Shown here piece after piece: positions 1-7,998 of a stretch of DNA of 64,000 bases. The first letter of the stretch is position 1. The number at the start of each line of letters is the position of its first letter. The notes under the pieces were generated by a model that saw only the letters and a program-made list of their open reading frames with translations, did no database searches and was not told the DNA's origin. The stretch covers positions 5,704,001 through 5,768,000 of the forward strand of contig NZ_PJMQ01000001.1 in the NCBI RefSeq assembly GCF_002846335.1, read 5' to 3'. The stretch is from Janthinobacterium sp. 61 (lineage in GTDB: Bacteria; Pseudomonadota; Gammaproteobacteria; Burkholderiales; Burkholderiaceae_D). The position numbers and the translations under genes were made by a program.

Positions 1-165
1 GAAGGCTGGAGTGGCGCGCGCTATGGCAGCTACCACGACGAAGCAACGTGGGCCGCCTACGTTCAGGCGGCCGGTTTTACCCTGATCGAACAGTATTACC
101 GTCCACCGGGCTTGCCGCGCGAACAGCAGCCGTGGCTGGCCACTGTCTGGCGCAAGGGCGCGTAA
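1..165 (+). CDS. C-terminal fragment of a probable class I SAM-dependent methyltransferase
   Basis: The reading frame is open from base 1 to the TAA at 163-165 and gives 54 residues of a C-terminus; the start lies outside the window. The end of the chain (an aromatic-rich tail with ATWAAYVQAAGFTLIEQYYR, then a proline-rich loop and a final WLATVWRK strand) resembles the last helix and antiparallel strand of small class I methyltransferases that act on soluble substrates. No cofactor-binding motif is visible in the part present, so the assignment rests on the C-terminal pattern only. The substrate cannot be told. Confidence 0.5.
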   Translation, partial: EGWSGARYGSYHDEATWAAYVQAAGFTLIEQYYRPPGLPREQQPWLATVWRKGA

Positions 166-329
166 TCGATGATGTCGGCGCTGTGTTAGGAACCGTACAG
201 AGCCTTTGATCTTCCCTGGGTACTATGGACACATCGACACGCATGAAGCAGTTTGCAACAGCGTGTGAGCCGCAGTCCCGGCCCTGATGGGCCGGACAAC
301 AGATGCACCAACTACAGTGAGGATCCATC

Positions 330-515
330 ATGAACAAAGATCAAGTCGAAGGTAAACTGAAGGAAGTCGGCGGTAAAATCCAGGAAGCCGCTGGCAAAGT
401 CGTCGGCAGCGAAGAACAGCAAGCCAAGGGCCTGGCAAACCAGGTCGAAGGCAAAGTGCAGAAGAAGGTCGGCGATGTGAAAGATGCAGTCGACACCATC
501 ACGCGCAAACCGTAA
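330..515 (+). CDS. CsbD family stress-response protein
   Basis: This 61-residue, very hydrophilic protein begins MNKDQVEGKLKEVGGKIQEA and contains two copies of the VEGK(L/V)(K/Q)..GG/VG motif typical of CsbD-like proteins. CsbD proteins are small, probably disordered or helical proteins induced by general stress in many bacteria; their molecular function is unknown. The start ATG at 330 is preceded by GTGAGGATCC, which supplies a GAGG ribosome site. The gene stands alone and shares a strong bidirectional terminator at 531-570 with the convergent peptidase gene. Confidence 0.9.
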   Translation: MNKDQVEGKLKEVGGKIQEAAGKVVGSEEQQAKGLANQVEGKVQKKVGDVKDAVDTITRKP

Positions 516-530
516 TTTGCCGTACGCATA

Positions 531-570
531 AAAAAACCGCCGCCTGTCGCAAGACAGGCGGCGGTTTTTT
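531..570. terminator. Bidirectional rho-independent terminator
   Basis: A perfect 18-bp inverted repeat (531-548 and 553-570) with a GCAA tetraloop is flanked by A6 on the left and T6 on the right inside the stem. It can end transcription from the CsbD gene on the plus strand and from the S9 peptidase gene on the minus strand. Confidence 0.95.
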
Positions 571-588
571 ATTTGAGACTGGTCAAAC

Positions 589-2799
589 TTATTTCGCTGG
601 ATTGGCCAGGTTTTGCTTGAAGAACATTTCAATTTTCTTGTACACGTGACGCTGGCCCGCGCGCGACGAGATACCGTGCTTGGCGCCCGGATACGTCATC
701 AGGTCGAACTGCACGCCGCGGTTCACCAGCGCGTCGATCAAGCGCGTGCTGTTGCTGAACAGCACGTTATCGTCGGCCATGCCATGCACCAGCAGCAGCG
801 GCGACTTCAAGCCGTCGAGGTGGGCGAACACGGTGCTGTCCTTGTAGCCCTCCACGTTCTCTTTCGGCATGCCGAGGAATTGCTCCGTGTAGTGGGTATC
901 GTACAGCGACCAGTCGGTCACGGGCGCTACCGAAACACCCATGGCGATCTTGTCGGAGGCTGCCGACAGCAAACGCAGGGTCATGAAGCCGCCATAGCTC
1001 CAGCCGAACACGCCGATGCGTTTCGCGTCGACGAAGCTTTGCTTGCCCAGCCAGTCGATGCCGACCAGTTGGTCGGCCACTTCGGCTGCGCCCAGCTTGT
1101 GATAGATGGCGTCCGTGAACGCGCGCTCGCGGCGCGACGAGCCCCGGTTATCGAGGCGGAAGACGACAAAGCCTTGCTGCGCCATATACTGATCGAAGTT
1201 ATTGCCCCAGCGGCGAGCCACGTGCTGCGAGTGCGGGCCGCCATACGTCGACAGGTAGACGGGATAGCGCTTGCTCGCGTCGAAGTTCGACGGCTTGACG
1301 ATGGAGTAATACAAGGTCTGGCCATCGTTGGCTTTCAGGGTGCCATACTCCGTCGGCAGGTGGTCCGCCTTGTATCTGGCGTACGGGTGGCTCGCGTTCA
1401 GCGCGTTTTCTTCCAGCCAGCCCAGCATGGCGCCGTCAGGACGGTGGATGCTTACCTGCGGCGGCGTGGCCGGGTCGGAATAGGTGTCGACAAACACTTC
1501 GCCATTGCGCGAGAACGTCGTGTCGTGCCAGCCGTCCGCTTTCGTCACGCGCTGCGGCTTGTCGGCGGTACTGCCGTCCAGCGCCAGAGCGTAGGTCTGC
1601 TTGTCGATCACCGCGTCGCGGTTAGACGACACATACACTTTGCCGGTTTTCTGGTTCACGGCCAGCACGCTGTCGATGCCCCATTCACCGGAAGTGACCG
1701 GGTGCAGCAGCTTGCCGCTCATGTCGTACAGGTACAAATGGTTGCGGCCCGTGCGCTCGGACGACCACAGGAACTGGCCGTTGGCGAGGAAGCGCAGGTC
1801 GTCATGGATGCTGACCCAGGTCTTGGCCGTTTCCGTCAGCAGGGTGCGTTGCGCCAGCGTCGCTGCATCGACGGCGACCAGGTCGAGGGTCTTCTGGTCG
1901 CGCGACTGGCGCTGATATACCAGCGACTTGCTGTCCGCGCTCCAGTCGGCGCGCACCAGGTAGATGTCCGCGTTCGTGCCCAGGTCCACCTGGCGTTGCG
2001 CGCCCGTTTCCGGCGAGACGATCAGCAGCTGCACCAGCACGTTCGGGTCGCCGGCGGCAGGGTAGCGCTGTTCGACGACGTCGGTGCGGTCGGCAAAGAT
2101 TTCAAAGCGGCGCACGACGGGCACGGGTGCTTCGTCGTAGCGTTTGTAGGCGATGGCGCTGTCGTCGGGTGCCCAGTAGTAGCCGGTGCGCTGGCCCATT
2201 TCTTCCTGCGCCACGAATTCGGCTTCGCCGTTGTGGATCGTGCCCTTGCCATCCGTGGTCAACTGGCGTTCCTTGTTCGTCTTGAGGTCGATCACAAAGA
2301 TGTTTTGATCGCGCACAAACGACACATAGCGGCCTTTCGGCGAAATTTTCGGGTCCAGTACATTGCCCTTGGCGACCAGGCGCGCCTTGTCCGGGTTGGC
2401 CGCATCGACCAGGTACAGATTGCCGGCCAGCGGTACCAGCAGCTGCTTGCCATCGGGCGACCAGCTGTAGCTGAGAATGCCGTTCAGGCTGGCCGTGCGC
2501 TCGCGTTCGCGGCGCGCCTGCTCTTCGGGCGAAATCGTTTCATTCGGCACCAGCGCCTTGGAGTCGATCAGGCGGTGCGTGCTCTTGTCCTTGAGCTTGA
2601 ATTCCCACAGGTCGAGCTGGAACTGGTTGTCGGCGCGGCCGCGCAGGAACGTGACGCGCTCGCCATCGGGCGAGACCTTCAGGTTGCGCACGCCGGGGCC
2701 GGCCAGCGCCGGATCGGCGTGGATGCGTTCCAGGGTCAGCTTTTCAGCCGATGCGGGAACGCTGGCCATCGCGGCCAGAAAACAAAGAATAAAACGCAT
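589..2799 (-). CDS. Secreted S9 family (DPP-IV type) prolyl peptidase
   Basis: The 736-residue product has an N-terminal signal peptide (hydrophobic stretch ending ASVPASA), a DPP-IV beta-propeller region (about residues 90-480) and a C-terminal alpha/beta-hydrolase domain. The nucleophile is Ser601 in GWSYGG, the acid is in ADDNVLF (676/677) and the histidine is His708 in GAKHGIS. The EFVAQEEM segment in the propeller matches the double-Glu motif with which DPP-IV enzymes hold the free N-terminus of their substrate, so the enzyme probably removes Xaa-Pro or similar dipeptides from peptides in the periplasm. The ATG at 2797-2799 directly precedes the signal peptide. It stands as a single gene, convergent with the CsbD gene. 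Confidence 0.9.
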   Translation of the reverse strand: MRFILCFLAAMASVPASAEKLTLERIHADPALAGPGVRNLKVSPDGERVTFLRGRADNQFQLDLWEFKLKDKSTHRLIDSKALVPNETISPEEQARRERERTASLNGILSYSWSPDGKQLLVPLAGNLYLVDAANPDKARLVAKGNVLDPKISPKGRYVSFVRDQNIFVIDLKTNKERQLTTDGKGTIHNGEAEFVAQEEMGQRTGYYWAPDDSAIAYKRYDEAPVPVVRRFEIFADRTDVVEQRYPAAGDPNVLVQLLIVSPETGAQRQVDLGTNADIYLVRADWSADSKSLVYQRQSRDQKTLDLVAVDAATLAQRTLLTETAKTWVSIHDDLRFLANGQFLWSSERTGRNHLYLYDMSGKLLHPVTSGEWGIDSVLAVNQKTGKVYVSSNRDAVIDKQTYALALDGSTADKPQRVTKADGWHDTTFSRNGEVFVDTYSDPATPPQVSIHRPDGAMLGWLEENALNASHPYARYKADHLPTEYGTLKANDGQTLYYSIVKPSNFDASKRYPVYLSTYGGPHSQHVARRWGNNFDQYMAQQGFVVFRLDNRGSSRRERAFTDAIYHKLGAAEVADQLVGIDWLGKQSFVDAKRIGVFGWSYGGFMTLRLLSAASDKIAMGVSVAPVTDWSLYDTHYTEQFLGMPKENVEGYKDSTVFAHLDGLKSPLLLVHGMADDNVLFSNSTRLIDALVNRGVQFDLMTYPGAKHGISSRAGQRHVYKKIEMFFKQNLANPAK

Positions 2800-2998
2800 G
2801 GATGTCTCGGTAGTTGGAAGAATGAATAACGCTGCATGCCAAACAGGGCAGGCAGGATCGAGCGTTGCCTAAGCGTAAGACGATACCAGAGCGTGCCTGT
2901 TTATGCGATAGCCCCGGCCACGGAATAAGACGTTCCTGGCCGTATTTCCTTCGTCAAAAATATCCAACAGCCGCCCATTCCATGGCACTTTACTTGGT

Positions 2999-3838
2999 TC
3001 AGGCCAATATCGTACCTTCTATCACGGTCAGGCATGCGCCGCCTATCCAGGCGTGGCCATCGCGGAAATTGACGGATACGCGGCCGTCGCGCTGCAGGCA
3101 GGTGCCCTGGCGCACGCGGTAGTCGGCGCCCGCCAGCAGGTGCGCGATGCAGGCGTTGGCGCTGCCCGTGACGGGATCCTCAACCAGTGCGCCGTGCTCG
3201 CTGAGCAGCGCACGCACTTCGTAATCGGCCGGCCCGCCGGCGCCGTGCGCGCCATAGAGGGCCAGTCCGTCAGCCATTGACGCGGCCAGCAATGCCGTCA
3301 GGGCCGCGATGTCGGCATGGACGGCCAGGCAGGCCGCGGCGCTTGGCAGCGGCACGCACAGCCAGCGGATGCCCATGTCGACGACAGTGCCGCCAGCGAC
3401 CGCCGCGTCGTCCAGCGCCGTTTGCAGCAGCGGCAGCAGCGCGGGGGCGAGCGCGCGCGTGGTGCAGGGCGGCGCCTGGAACGCCAGTACGCCGCCGGCG
3501 CCGCGTTCTATCTGCACCAGGCCGACGCCGCATTCCTGCACGATGCGCGCGCCCTTGGGCCGCATGCCCGCATCGAGCAGGGCGTGCGCCGTGCCCAGGG
3601 TCGGGTGGCCGGCGAACGGGAATTCCATCTCGGGCGAAAAAATCCGCACGCGGTAATCGGCGGCGGGATCGCGCGGCGCCAGCACGAAGGTGGTTTCCGA
3701 CAGGCTGGTCCAGCGCGCGATCGCCTGCATCTGCGCGTCATCGAGGCCATTCGCGTCGAGTACCACGGCCAGCGGATTGCCCAAGAAAGGCATCGTGCTG
3801 AAGACATCGACTTGCCGGAAGGGGCGTTGTTGCGGCAT
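2999..3838 (-). CDS. PhzF family isomerase/epimerase-like protein
   Basis: The 279-residue protein begins MPQQRPFRQVDVFSTMPFLGNPLAVV and shows the two-lobed PhzF fold pattern: the first-lobe motif SETTFVL, the FPFAGHPTLGTAH motif, and the second-lobe EDPVTGSANACIAHLL motif. These carry the acid residue and the conserved Gly/Asp motifs of the family. PhzF isomerises dihydro-hydroxyanthranilate in phenazine synthesis, but most homologues, like this isolated one, lie outside phenazine clusters and have unknown substrates. The gene is 18 bp downstream of the MATE exporter on the same strand and probably co-transcribed. Confidence 0.88.
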   Translation of the reverse strand: MPQQRPFRQVDVFSTMPFLGNPLAVVLDANGLDDAQMQAIARWTSLSETTFVLAPRDPAADYRVRIFSPEMEFPFAGHPTLGTAHALLDAGMRPKGARIVQECGVGLVQIERGAGGVLAFQAPPCTTRALAPALLPLLQTALDDAAVAGGTVVDMGIRWLCVPLPSAAACLAVHADIAALTALLAASMADGLALYGAHGAGGPADYEVRALLSEHGALVEDPVTGSANACIAHLLAGADYRVRQGTCLQRDGRVSVNFRDGHAWIGGACLTVIEGTILA

Positions 3839-3856
3839 GGCGGTTTCCTTGTTGGC

Positions 3857-5251
3857 TTATCGGGCGGCGCGCAGGCGTTGCAGCGATAAATGGTTCAAAT
3901 ACCAGGTCAGCAGCACGGCAGCCACCGTCAAGCCCGTGACCAGGCCGATCCAGAAACCGGCAGCGGCCATCGGCTCGGCCGGGGACCAGGGGAAACCGGC
4001 CGGCGCGAGGCCCAGCACATAGCCGATCGGCAGCGAGAAGCCCCAGAAGGCCAGCAGCTGGATCAGCATGGGCTGGCGCGTCACCTTGTAGCCGCGGATG
4101 GCGCACGAGGTGGCCACTTGCGTGGCGTCGGACAGCTGGAACAGGGCGGCAAACAGCAGCAGCTGCGCGCACAGGGCCTGCACCTGCGGATCTGACGTAT
4201 AGGCTTGTGCGATCTGGTGGCGGAAGACGGTGATGACGGTGGCCGACACGATGGCCGCCGTCAGCGACATGGCCACGCCCACCCACGAAATGAAGCGGGC
4301 GCGGCGCAGATTGGCTTCGCCCACGGCATGGCCCACGCGCGTCACCAGCGCGATGCCGAAGGTGAGCGGCACCATGAAGACGACGGACGAGAAATTCAGG
4401 GCAATCTGGTGCGCCGACACCTGGATCACGCCGAAGCGCGCCACCAGCAGGCTGATGACGCCAAAGGCGCTCACTTCGGCGAAGTAGGTCACGCCGATGG
4501 GCAGGCCCAGGCGCAACATGGGGCCGATGGACGACAGCTGCGGCCATTCCCAATGCGTGAATGGATACGTGGCTTGGTAGGCGGGCGCGATCCTGATCCA
4601 GACCAGCATGGCCAGCAGCATCATCCACACGCAGCAGGTGGTGGCCACGGCGCAGCCCACGCCGCCCATCTTCGGCATGCCCCAGTGGCCGTAGATCAGC
4701 AGGTAGTTGACGAGGATATTGAGGCCCAGCGCGGCCAGCGCGATGACCATCACGGGCTTGGTCTGGTTGATGCTGGTGCTGTAGCCGTACAGCGCGCGGT
4801 AGGCGGCGAACGGCGGCAGCGCACAGCTGATGATGTGCACGAACAGCTTGGCCTTGGCCGCGACGGCGGGTTCGAGCATCAGGTGGTCGAACACCAGCGC
4901 CGCCATGTTCGTCAGCAGGCAAGCCACCAGGCCCACGAGCAGCGCTTTCCATAGCGACTGGCGCACGATGTGCGGCACCTGGTCGTGGCGCGCGGCGCCG
5001 ATTTCATGCGCCACCAGGGTATTGATCGCCATCATGATGCCGCTCACGGTGACCAGCACGATGGACCAGATGGCCGCGCCCAGCGACACGGCCGCCAGTT
5101 CCTCGGGATTCGTATGTCCCGTCATCGCCACGTCGGCCGCGCCCATGCCGACGGTGGCCAGCTGGCCGATCAGGATAGGCCAAGCCAGCTTCCACAGCGA
5201 AGAAATTTCAGTACGGACGGCAGGCAGGGTGAACGAGGTGGTGTGTGGCAT
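3857..5251 (-). CDS. MATE family multidrug efflux transporter (NorM-like)
   Basis: The 464-residue integral membrane protein has about twelve hydrophobic segments arranged as two halves, with the family-typical start LWKLAWPILIGQLATVGMGAADVAMTGH and NY-rich helix (LGLNILVNYLLIYG). MATE proteins export cationic drugs and metabolites in exchange for Na+ or H+. The ATG at 5249-5251 is preferred over an in-frame TTG at 5260 because an AAGG ribosome site lies about 8 bases before it. The PhzF-like gene follows on the same strand. No substrate can be inferred. Confidence 0.92.
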   Translation of the reverse strand: MPHTTSFTLPAVRTEISSLWKLAWPILIGQLATVGMGAADVAMTGHTNPEELAAVSLGAAIWSIVLVTVSGIMMAINTLVAHEIGAARHDQVPHIVRQSLWKALLVGLVACLLTNMAALVFDHLMLEPAVAAKAKLFVHIISCALPPFAAYRALYGYSTSINQTKPVMVIALAALGLNILVNYLLIYGHWGMPKMGGVGCAVATTCCVWMMLLAMLVWIRIAPAYQATYPFTHWEWPQLSSIGPMLRLGLPIGVTYFAEVSAFGVISLLVARFGVIQVSAHQIALNFSSVVFMVPLTFGIALVTRVGHAVGEANLRRARFISWVGVAMSLTAAIVSATVITVFRHQIAQAYTSDPQVQALCAQLLLFAALFQLSDATQVATSCAIRGYKVTRQPMLIQLLAFWGFSLPIGYVLGLAPAGFPWSPAEPMAAAGFWIGLVTGLTVAAVLLTWYLNHLSLQRLRAAR

Positions 5252-5339
5252 AGGCGGCAACCTTAACTAAACACAACATTCTACTGGCATTCGCCGTGTT
5301 TGTCCGCCGAGGCATTCCTGACGCCGGGCGCGGTAATCA

Positions 5340-5375
5340 TTTGTTACAGCTAAGTGGGCCAGTCGCGGATAGACT
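5340..5375 (+). promoter_or_regulatory. Shared upstream motif of crystallin gene 1 (TTTGTTACA) with TAGACT
   Basis: TTTGTTACA at 5340-5348 lies 92 bases before the ATG at 5441. A -10-like TAGACT follows after 21 bases (5370-5375). The same nonamer precedes the other three crystallin-like genes. Confidence 0.5.
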
Positions 5376-5440
5376 GCGCGCTCTATTTGGCAAAATGACC
5401 AAATAGTCACACCGCATTATCCTGACTATGGAGTAAGACC

Positions 5441-6100
5441 ATGTTGAAGAAAGCCTTGAACTGCGCCCTGCTGTTGGGCGCCGCCATGACGGCCGAGCTG
5501 GCCGGCGCCGGCGAACTGACTCTGTATTCGCGCGACGATTATCACGGCCGCTCGCAGACCGTGCGCGACGCCGTCGCAGACCTTGAAGACGTTCGTTTCA
5601 ACGACACGACGCAAAGCATCCGCGTGCGCTCGGGCCGCTGGGAAGCGTGCGAGGAAGCCGATTTCCGCGGCGACTGCTTCCTGCTCGAAGCGGGCGACTA
5701 TCCCTCGCTCGATGGCCGCGCCAACAAAATCACGTCGCTGCGCGAAGTGCGCGGCGGCTGGGACCGTGGGCGGGACCGGGAGCGCGAGCGAGATTGGGAT
5801 GAACACCGGGATCGTGGCCGCGAGCGCGGCCATCTGCCGGGCCGCGCGCTGGGCGGCGAACTGACCTTGTACACGCGCGACGACTTCGTCGGCCGCAGCC
5901 TGAGCGTGCGCAATGGCGCGGCCGACTTGCGCGAACGCGACTTCAATGACACGGCGCAAAGCGTGCGCGTGCGCGCCGGGTACTGGGAAGTGTGCGAGGA
6001 CGTGGGCTTCCGCGGCCGCTGCCGCACGCTGGGTCCCGGCGAGTACGCGAGCCTGGAACGCATGAGCAACCGCATCTCGTCGGTGCGCGAAGTGCGCTGA
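5441..6100 (+). CDS. Secreted beta/gamma-crystallin-like protein, two domains (array gene 1)
   Basis: The 219-residue product has a signal peptide (residues 1 to about 24) and two beta/gamma-crystallin domains (about 25-108 and 139-219). Each domain holds two Greek-key motifs with the calcium-site pattern N/D-N/D-x-x-S/T-S or close variants: NDTTQS, NKITS, NDTAQS, SNRISS. The domains also share paired cysteines (WEAC...DC, WEVC...RC). The roughly 30-residue linker is almost pure Arg/Glu/Asp/His. Microbial crystallins of this kind bind Ca2+ and are often extracellular; the role here is unknown. The ATG at 5441 has a GGAG site at 5430-5433. Confidence 0.85.
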   Translation: MLKKALNCALLLGAAMTAELAGAGELTLYSRDDYHGRSQTVRDAVADLEDVRFNDTTQSIRVRSGRWEACEEADFRGDCFLLEAGDYPSLDGRANKITSLREVRGGWDRGRDRERERDWDEHRDRGRERGHLPGRALGGELTLYTRDDFVGRSLSVRNGAADLRERDFNDTAQSVRVRAGYWEVCEDVGFRGRCRTLGPGEYASLERMSNRISSVREVR

Positions 6101-6191
6101 TGCGGGGCAGTTAGTACGCCAAATGGCAATAACCGGCTCTCGCAGGGCTTGTTATTGCTTTTGGTAACAATTTATTGTGCTTTTCCCATAC

Positions 6192-6226
6192 TTTGTTACA
6201 CCGTTTTTTCTACGGATGGCTACACT
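6192..6226 (+). promoter_or_regulatory. Shared upstream motif of crystallin gene 2 (TTTGTTACA) with TACACT
   Basis: TTTGTTACA at 6192-6200 is followed after 20 bases by TACACT at 6221-6226, and lies 79 bases before the ATG at 6280. The layout matches that of crystallin genes 1 and 4. Confidence 0.5.
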
Positions 6227-6279
6227 GACATCAGTTGTCATGTCGATCACTTGGCTTTGCCGCCGCCGGAGACCGCCCC

Positions 6280-6767
6280 ATGAATCGCCCGTTCGCCTTT
6301 GCTCCGCTGTGTGTCAGTTCGCTGTTTGTCCATCTTGCCGCGCAGGCGGGCGAGATCCGCTTGTACACCGATGATAATTTCAAGGGGCGGGTGGTGGTCT
6401 TGCGCGAGACGAGGGATGACCTGTCGCGCGTCAATGTCAATGACACCGTCTCGAGCATCCAGGTCGATTCGGGCAGCTGGGAAGTGTGCGCGAGGAGAAC
6501 CGTCCGCAAAATGACGCGGGACTGGTGGTGCTGTATGGCCGCGCGTTACTGAAGGGACGGGGGCTGCAGGTGAACCGCGACGTCAGCGACCTGGTACTCC
6601 TGAACTTCAACGACCAGGCCGTATCCATCGCCATCAACGAAGGCACCTGGGAAGTCTGCACGAACTCGCAGTTCAACGGCAGCTGCGAGCGCATGGGGCC
6701 GGGCAAGCATGAAGTGCTGAACACGGCGCTCGACAAGCGCGCTTCCTCGCTGCGCCGCCTCTACTGA
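6280..6767 (+). pseudogene. Broken beta/gamma-crystallin-like gene (array gene 2)
   Basis: From the ATG at 6280 the frame encodes a signal peptide and the first Greek key of a crystallin domain (NDTVSS motif, ending SWEVC), then runs into unrelated sequence and stops at 6552. The rest of a crystallin protein, including a complete domain with NDQAVS, WEVC and GPGKHEVL motifs, continues in another frame that opens near 6486 and stops at 6767. Compared with its neighbours, the second half of domain 1 and the linker are missing at the junction near 6490, so a deletion that also shifted the frame is the simplest explanation. A truncated secreted 90-residue peptide could still be made. A sequencing error alone would not explain the missing half-domain. 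Confidence 0.75.
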
Positions 6768-6799
6768 GCGCATGACCGGGCCTTTGCCGTGGCCTTGTA

Positions 6800-6808
6800 T
6801 TTGTTACA
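6800..6808 (+). promoter_or_regulatory. Shared upstream motif of crystallin gene 3 (TTTGTTACA)
   Basis: TTTGTTACA at 6800-6808 lies 61 bases before the ATG at 6870. Unlike the other three copies, no TA(C/G)ACT hexamer is found 20-21 bases downstream, although TTACACT overlaps the motif itself. Confidence 0.45.
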
Positions 6809-6869
6809 CTAGCATCCTGGCGCAACAGCCAGGCAAATCATCACCAAAGAATGAAGAATGGAGTTAATC

Positions 6870-7838
6870 ATGACGGGCCCTTTCAAACACACGCTGGCAT
6901 GCGCGGCTACCTTGCTGCTTTCGCTGGGCGCCCATGCGACCGCCCATGCAGGCGATATCACCCTGTTCGAAGACGTTGATCTGCGTGGCCGCGCAGTGAA
7001 CCTGCGCGAGACGACGGACGATCTGTCGCGCTTTGGATTCAACGACAAGGTGTCGAGCATCCTGGTGCGTTCGGGCACCTGGGATGTATGTACCGATGCC
7101 GGTTTTCGCGGCAATTGCCGTACTCTGGGGCCGGGCGAATACCGTTCGATGCCGGGCATGAACGACGCCATCAGTTCGGTGCGCGAGTCGGGCCGCGGCG
7201 ATGGCAACAATCCGGGGCGCCCTGGGCGCGATCCCGACCGGGGGCATGGCGGCGGCTATGGCCGTGGCGGCACCCTGGAAGTGTATTCGGGCGCAGGCCA
7301 GAATGGCGGCTCGGCGCGGCTGAACCGCGACACGGACGATTTCGTCAATATCGGTTTCAACGACCGCACCACCAGCATCGTCGTTTATAACGGCTACTGG
7401 CAGCTGTGCAGCGATTCGAACTATAACGGCGTGTGCCGCATCTTCGGCCCCGGCCGTCACGACGACCTTGGACGCGGCCTCGATGGGCGCGTTTCGTCGG
7501 CGCGCATGGTCGACGAGCGCGAAGCGCGGCGCCAGCAGCAATACGACCGGCCGCAGTATGAACAGCCGCAATATCCACAGTACCAGCAGCGCGGCGCCGT
7601 CCTGCTGTTCCCCGAAGCGGGCATGCGCGGCGAACCGCTGGCGCTGGACCGCAATGCGGAAGACCTGGTGCGCTACAACTTCAATGACCGCGCCTCGTCC
7701 ATCGTCGTCAATGAGGGCCAGTGGGAAGTGTGCAGCGATTCGAATTTCCATGGCCGCTGCGAAGTGATCGGGCCGGGCGAATATGGTCGCCTGAACGGCA
7801 TGGAAAACCAGATTTCCTCGCTGCGCCGCGTGCGCTGA
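6870..7838 (+). CDS. Secreted beta/gamma-crystallin-like protein, three domains (array gene 3)
   Basis: This is the longest member, 322 residues from the ATG at 6870, which has GGAG 6 bases upstream; an in-frame ATG at 6858 lies before that site and is less likely. After a signal peptide (ending near AHATAHA) come three crystallin domains. Calcium-site motifs seen are NDKVSS, NDAISS, NDRTTS, GRVSS, NDRASS and ENQISS. Linker 1 is Gly/Arg/Asp-rich and linker 2 is Gln/Tyr/Pro-rich with repeated PQY. Each domain has the W(D/E/Q)(V/L)C...C cysteine pair. An exported calcium-binding or structural surface protein is likely. A terminator follows at 7865-7895. Confidence 0.87.
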   Translation: MTGPFKHTLACAATLLLSLGAHATAHAGDITLFEDVDLRGRAVNLRETTDDLSRFGFNDKVSSILVRSGTWDVCTDAGFRGNCRTLGPGEYRSMPGMNDAISSVRESGRGDGNNPGRPGRDPDRGHGGGYGRGGTLEVYSGAGQNGGSARLNRDTDDFVNIGFNDRTTSIVVYNGYWQLCSDSNYNGVCRIFGPGRHDDLGRGLDGRVSSARMVDEREARRQQQYDRPQYEQPQYPQYQQRGAVLLFPEAGMRGEPLALDRNAEDLVRYNFNDRASSIVVNEGQWEVCSDSNFHGRCEVIGPGEYGRLNGMENQISSLRRVR

Positions 7839-7864
7839 TTTTCACCAGCACACATGCTGACAGG

Positions 7865-7895
7865 CCGCCTGCCGGGTTGATCCCGCCGGGCGGTT
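7865..7895 (+). terminator. Probable rho-independent terminator after crystallin gene 3
   Basis: A GC-rich imperfect hairpin (7865-7876 with 7882-7890 and onward, loop TTGAT) is followed directly by TTTTT. It separates crystallin gene 3 from gene 4, which therefore needs its own promoter. Confidence 0.7.
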
Positions 7896-7932
7896 TTTAC
7901 ATTCGCTGCCGTGCGCTGACATTTGCTTGCTC

Positions 7933-7968
7933 TTTGTTACACTCGCCGCCTGCCGCCCGGACTACACT
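7933..7968 (+). promoter_or_regulatory. Shared upstream motif of crystallin gene 4 (TTTGTTACA) with TACACT
   Basis: TTTGTTACA at 7933-7941 is followed after 21 bases by TACACT at 7963-7968 and lies 57 bases before the ATG at 7999. Confidence 0.5.
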
Positions 7969-7998
7969 GGCGAAAATGTAAACAGTATTGGAGTTGTC

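Noticed and set aside
613-2829. Long open frame antisense to the S9 peptidase gene
   Set aside because: It mirrors the peptidase gene and encodes an Arg/His/Val-rich product with no domain; it is a result of high GC codon use.
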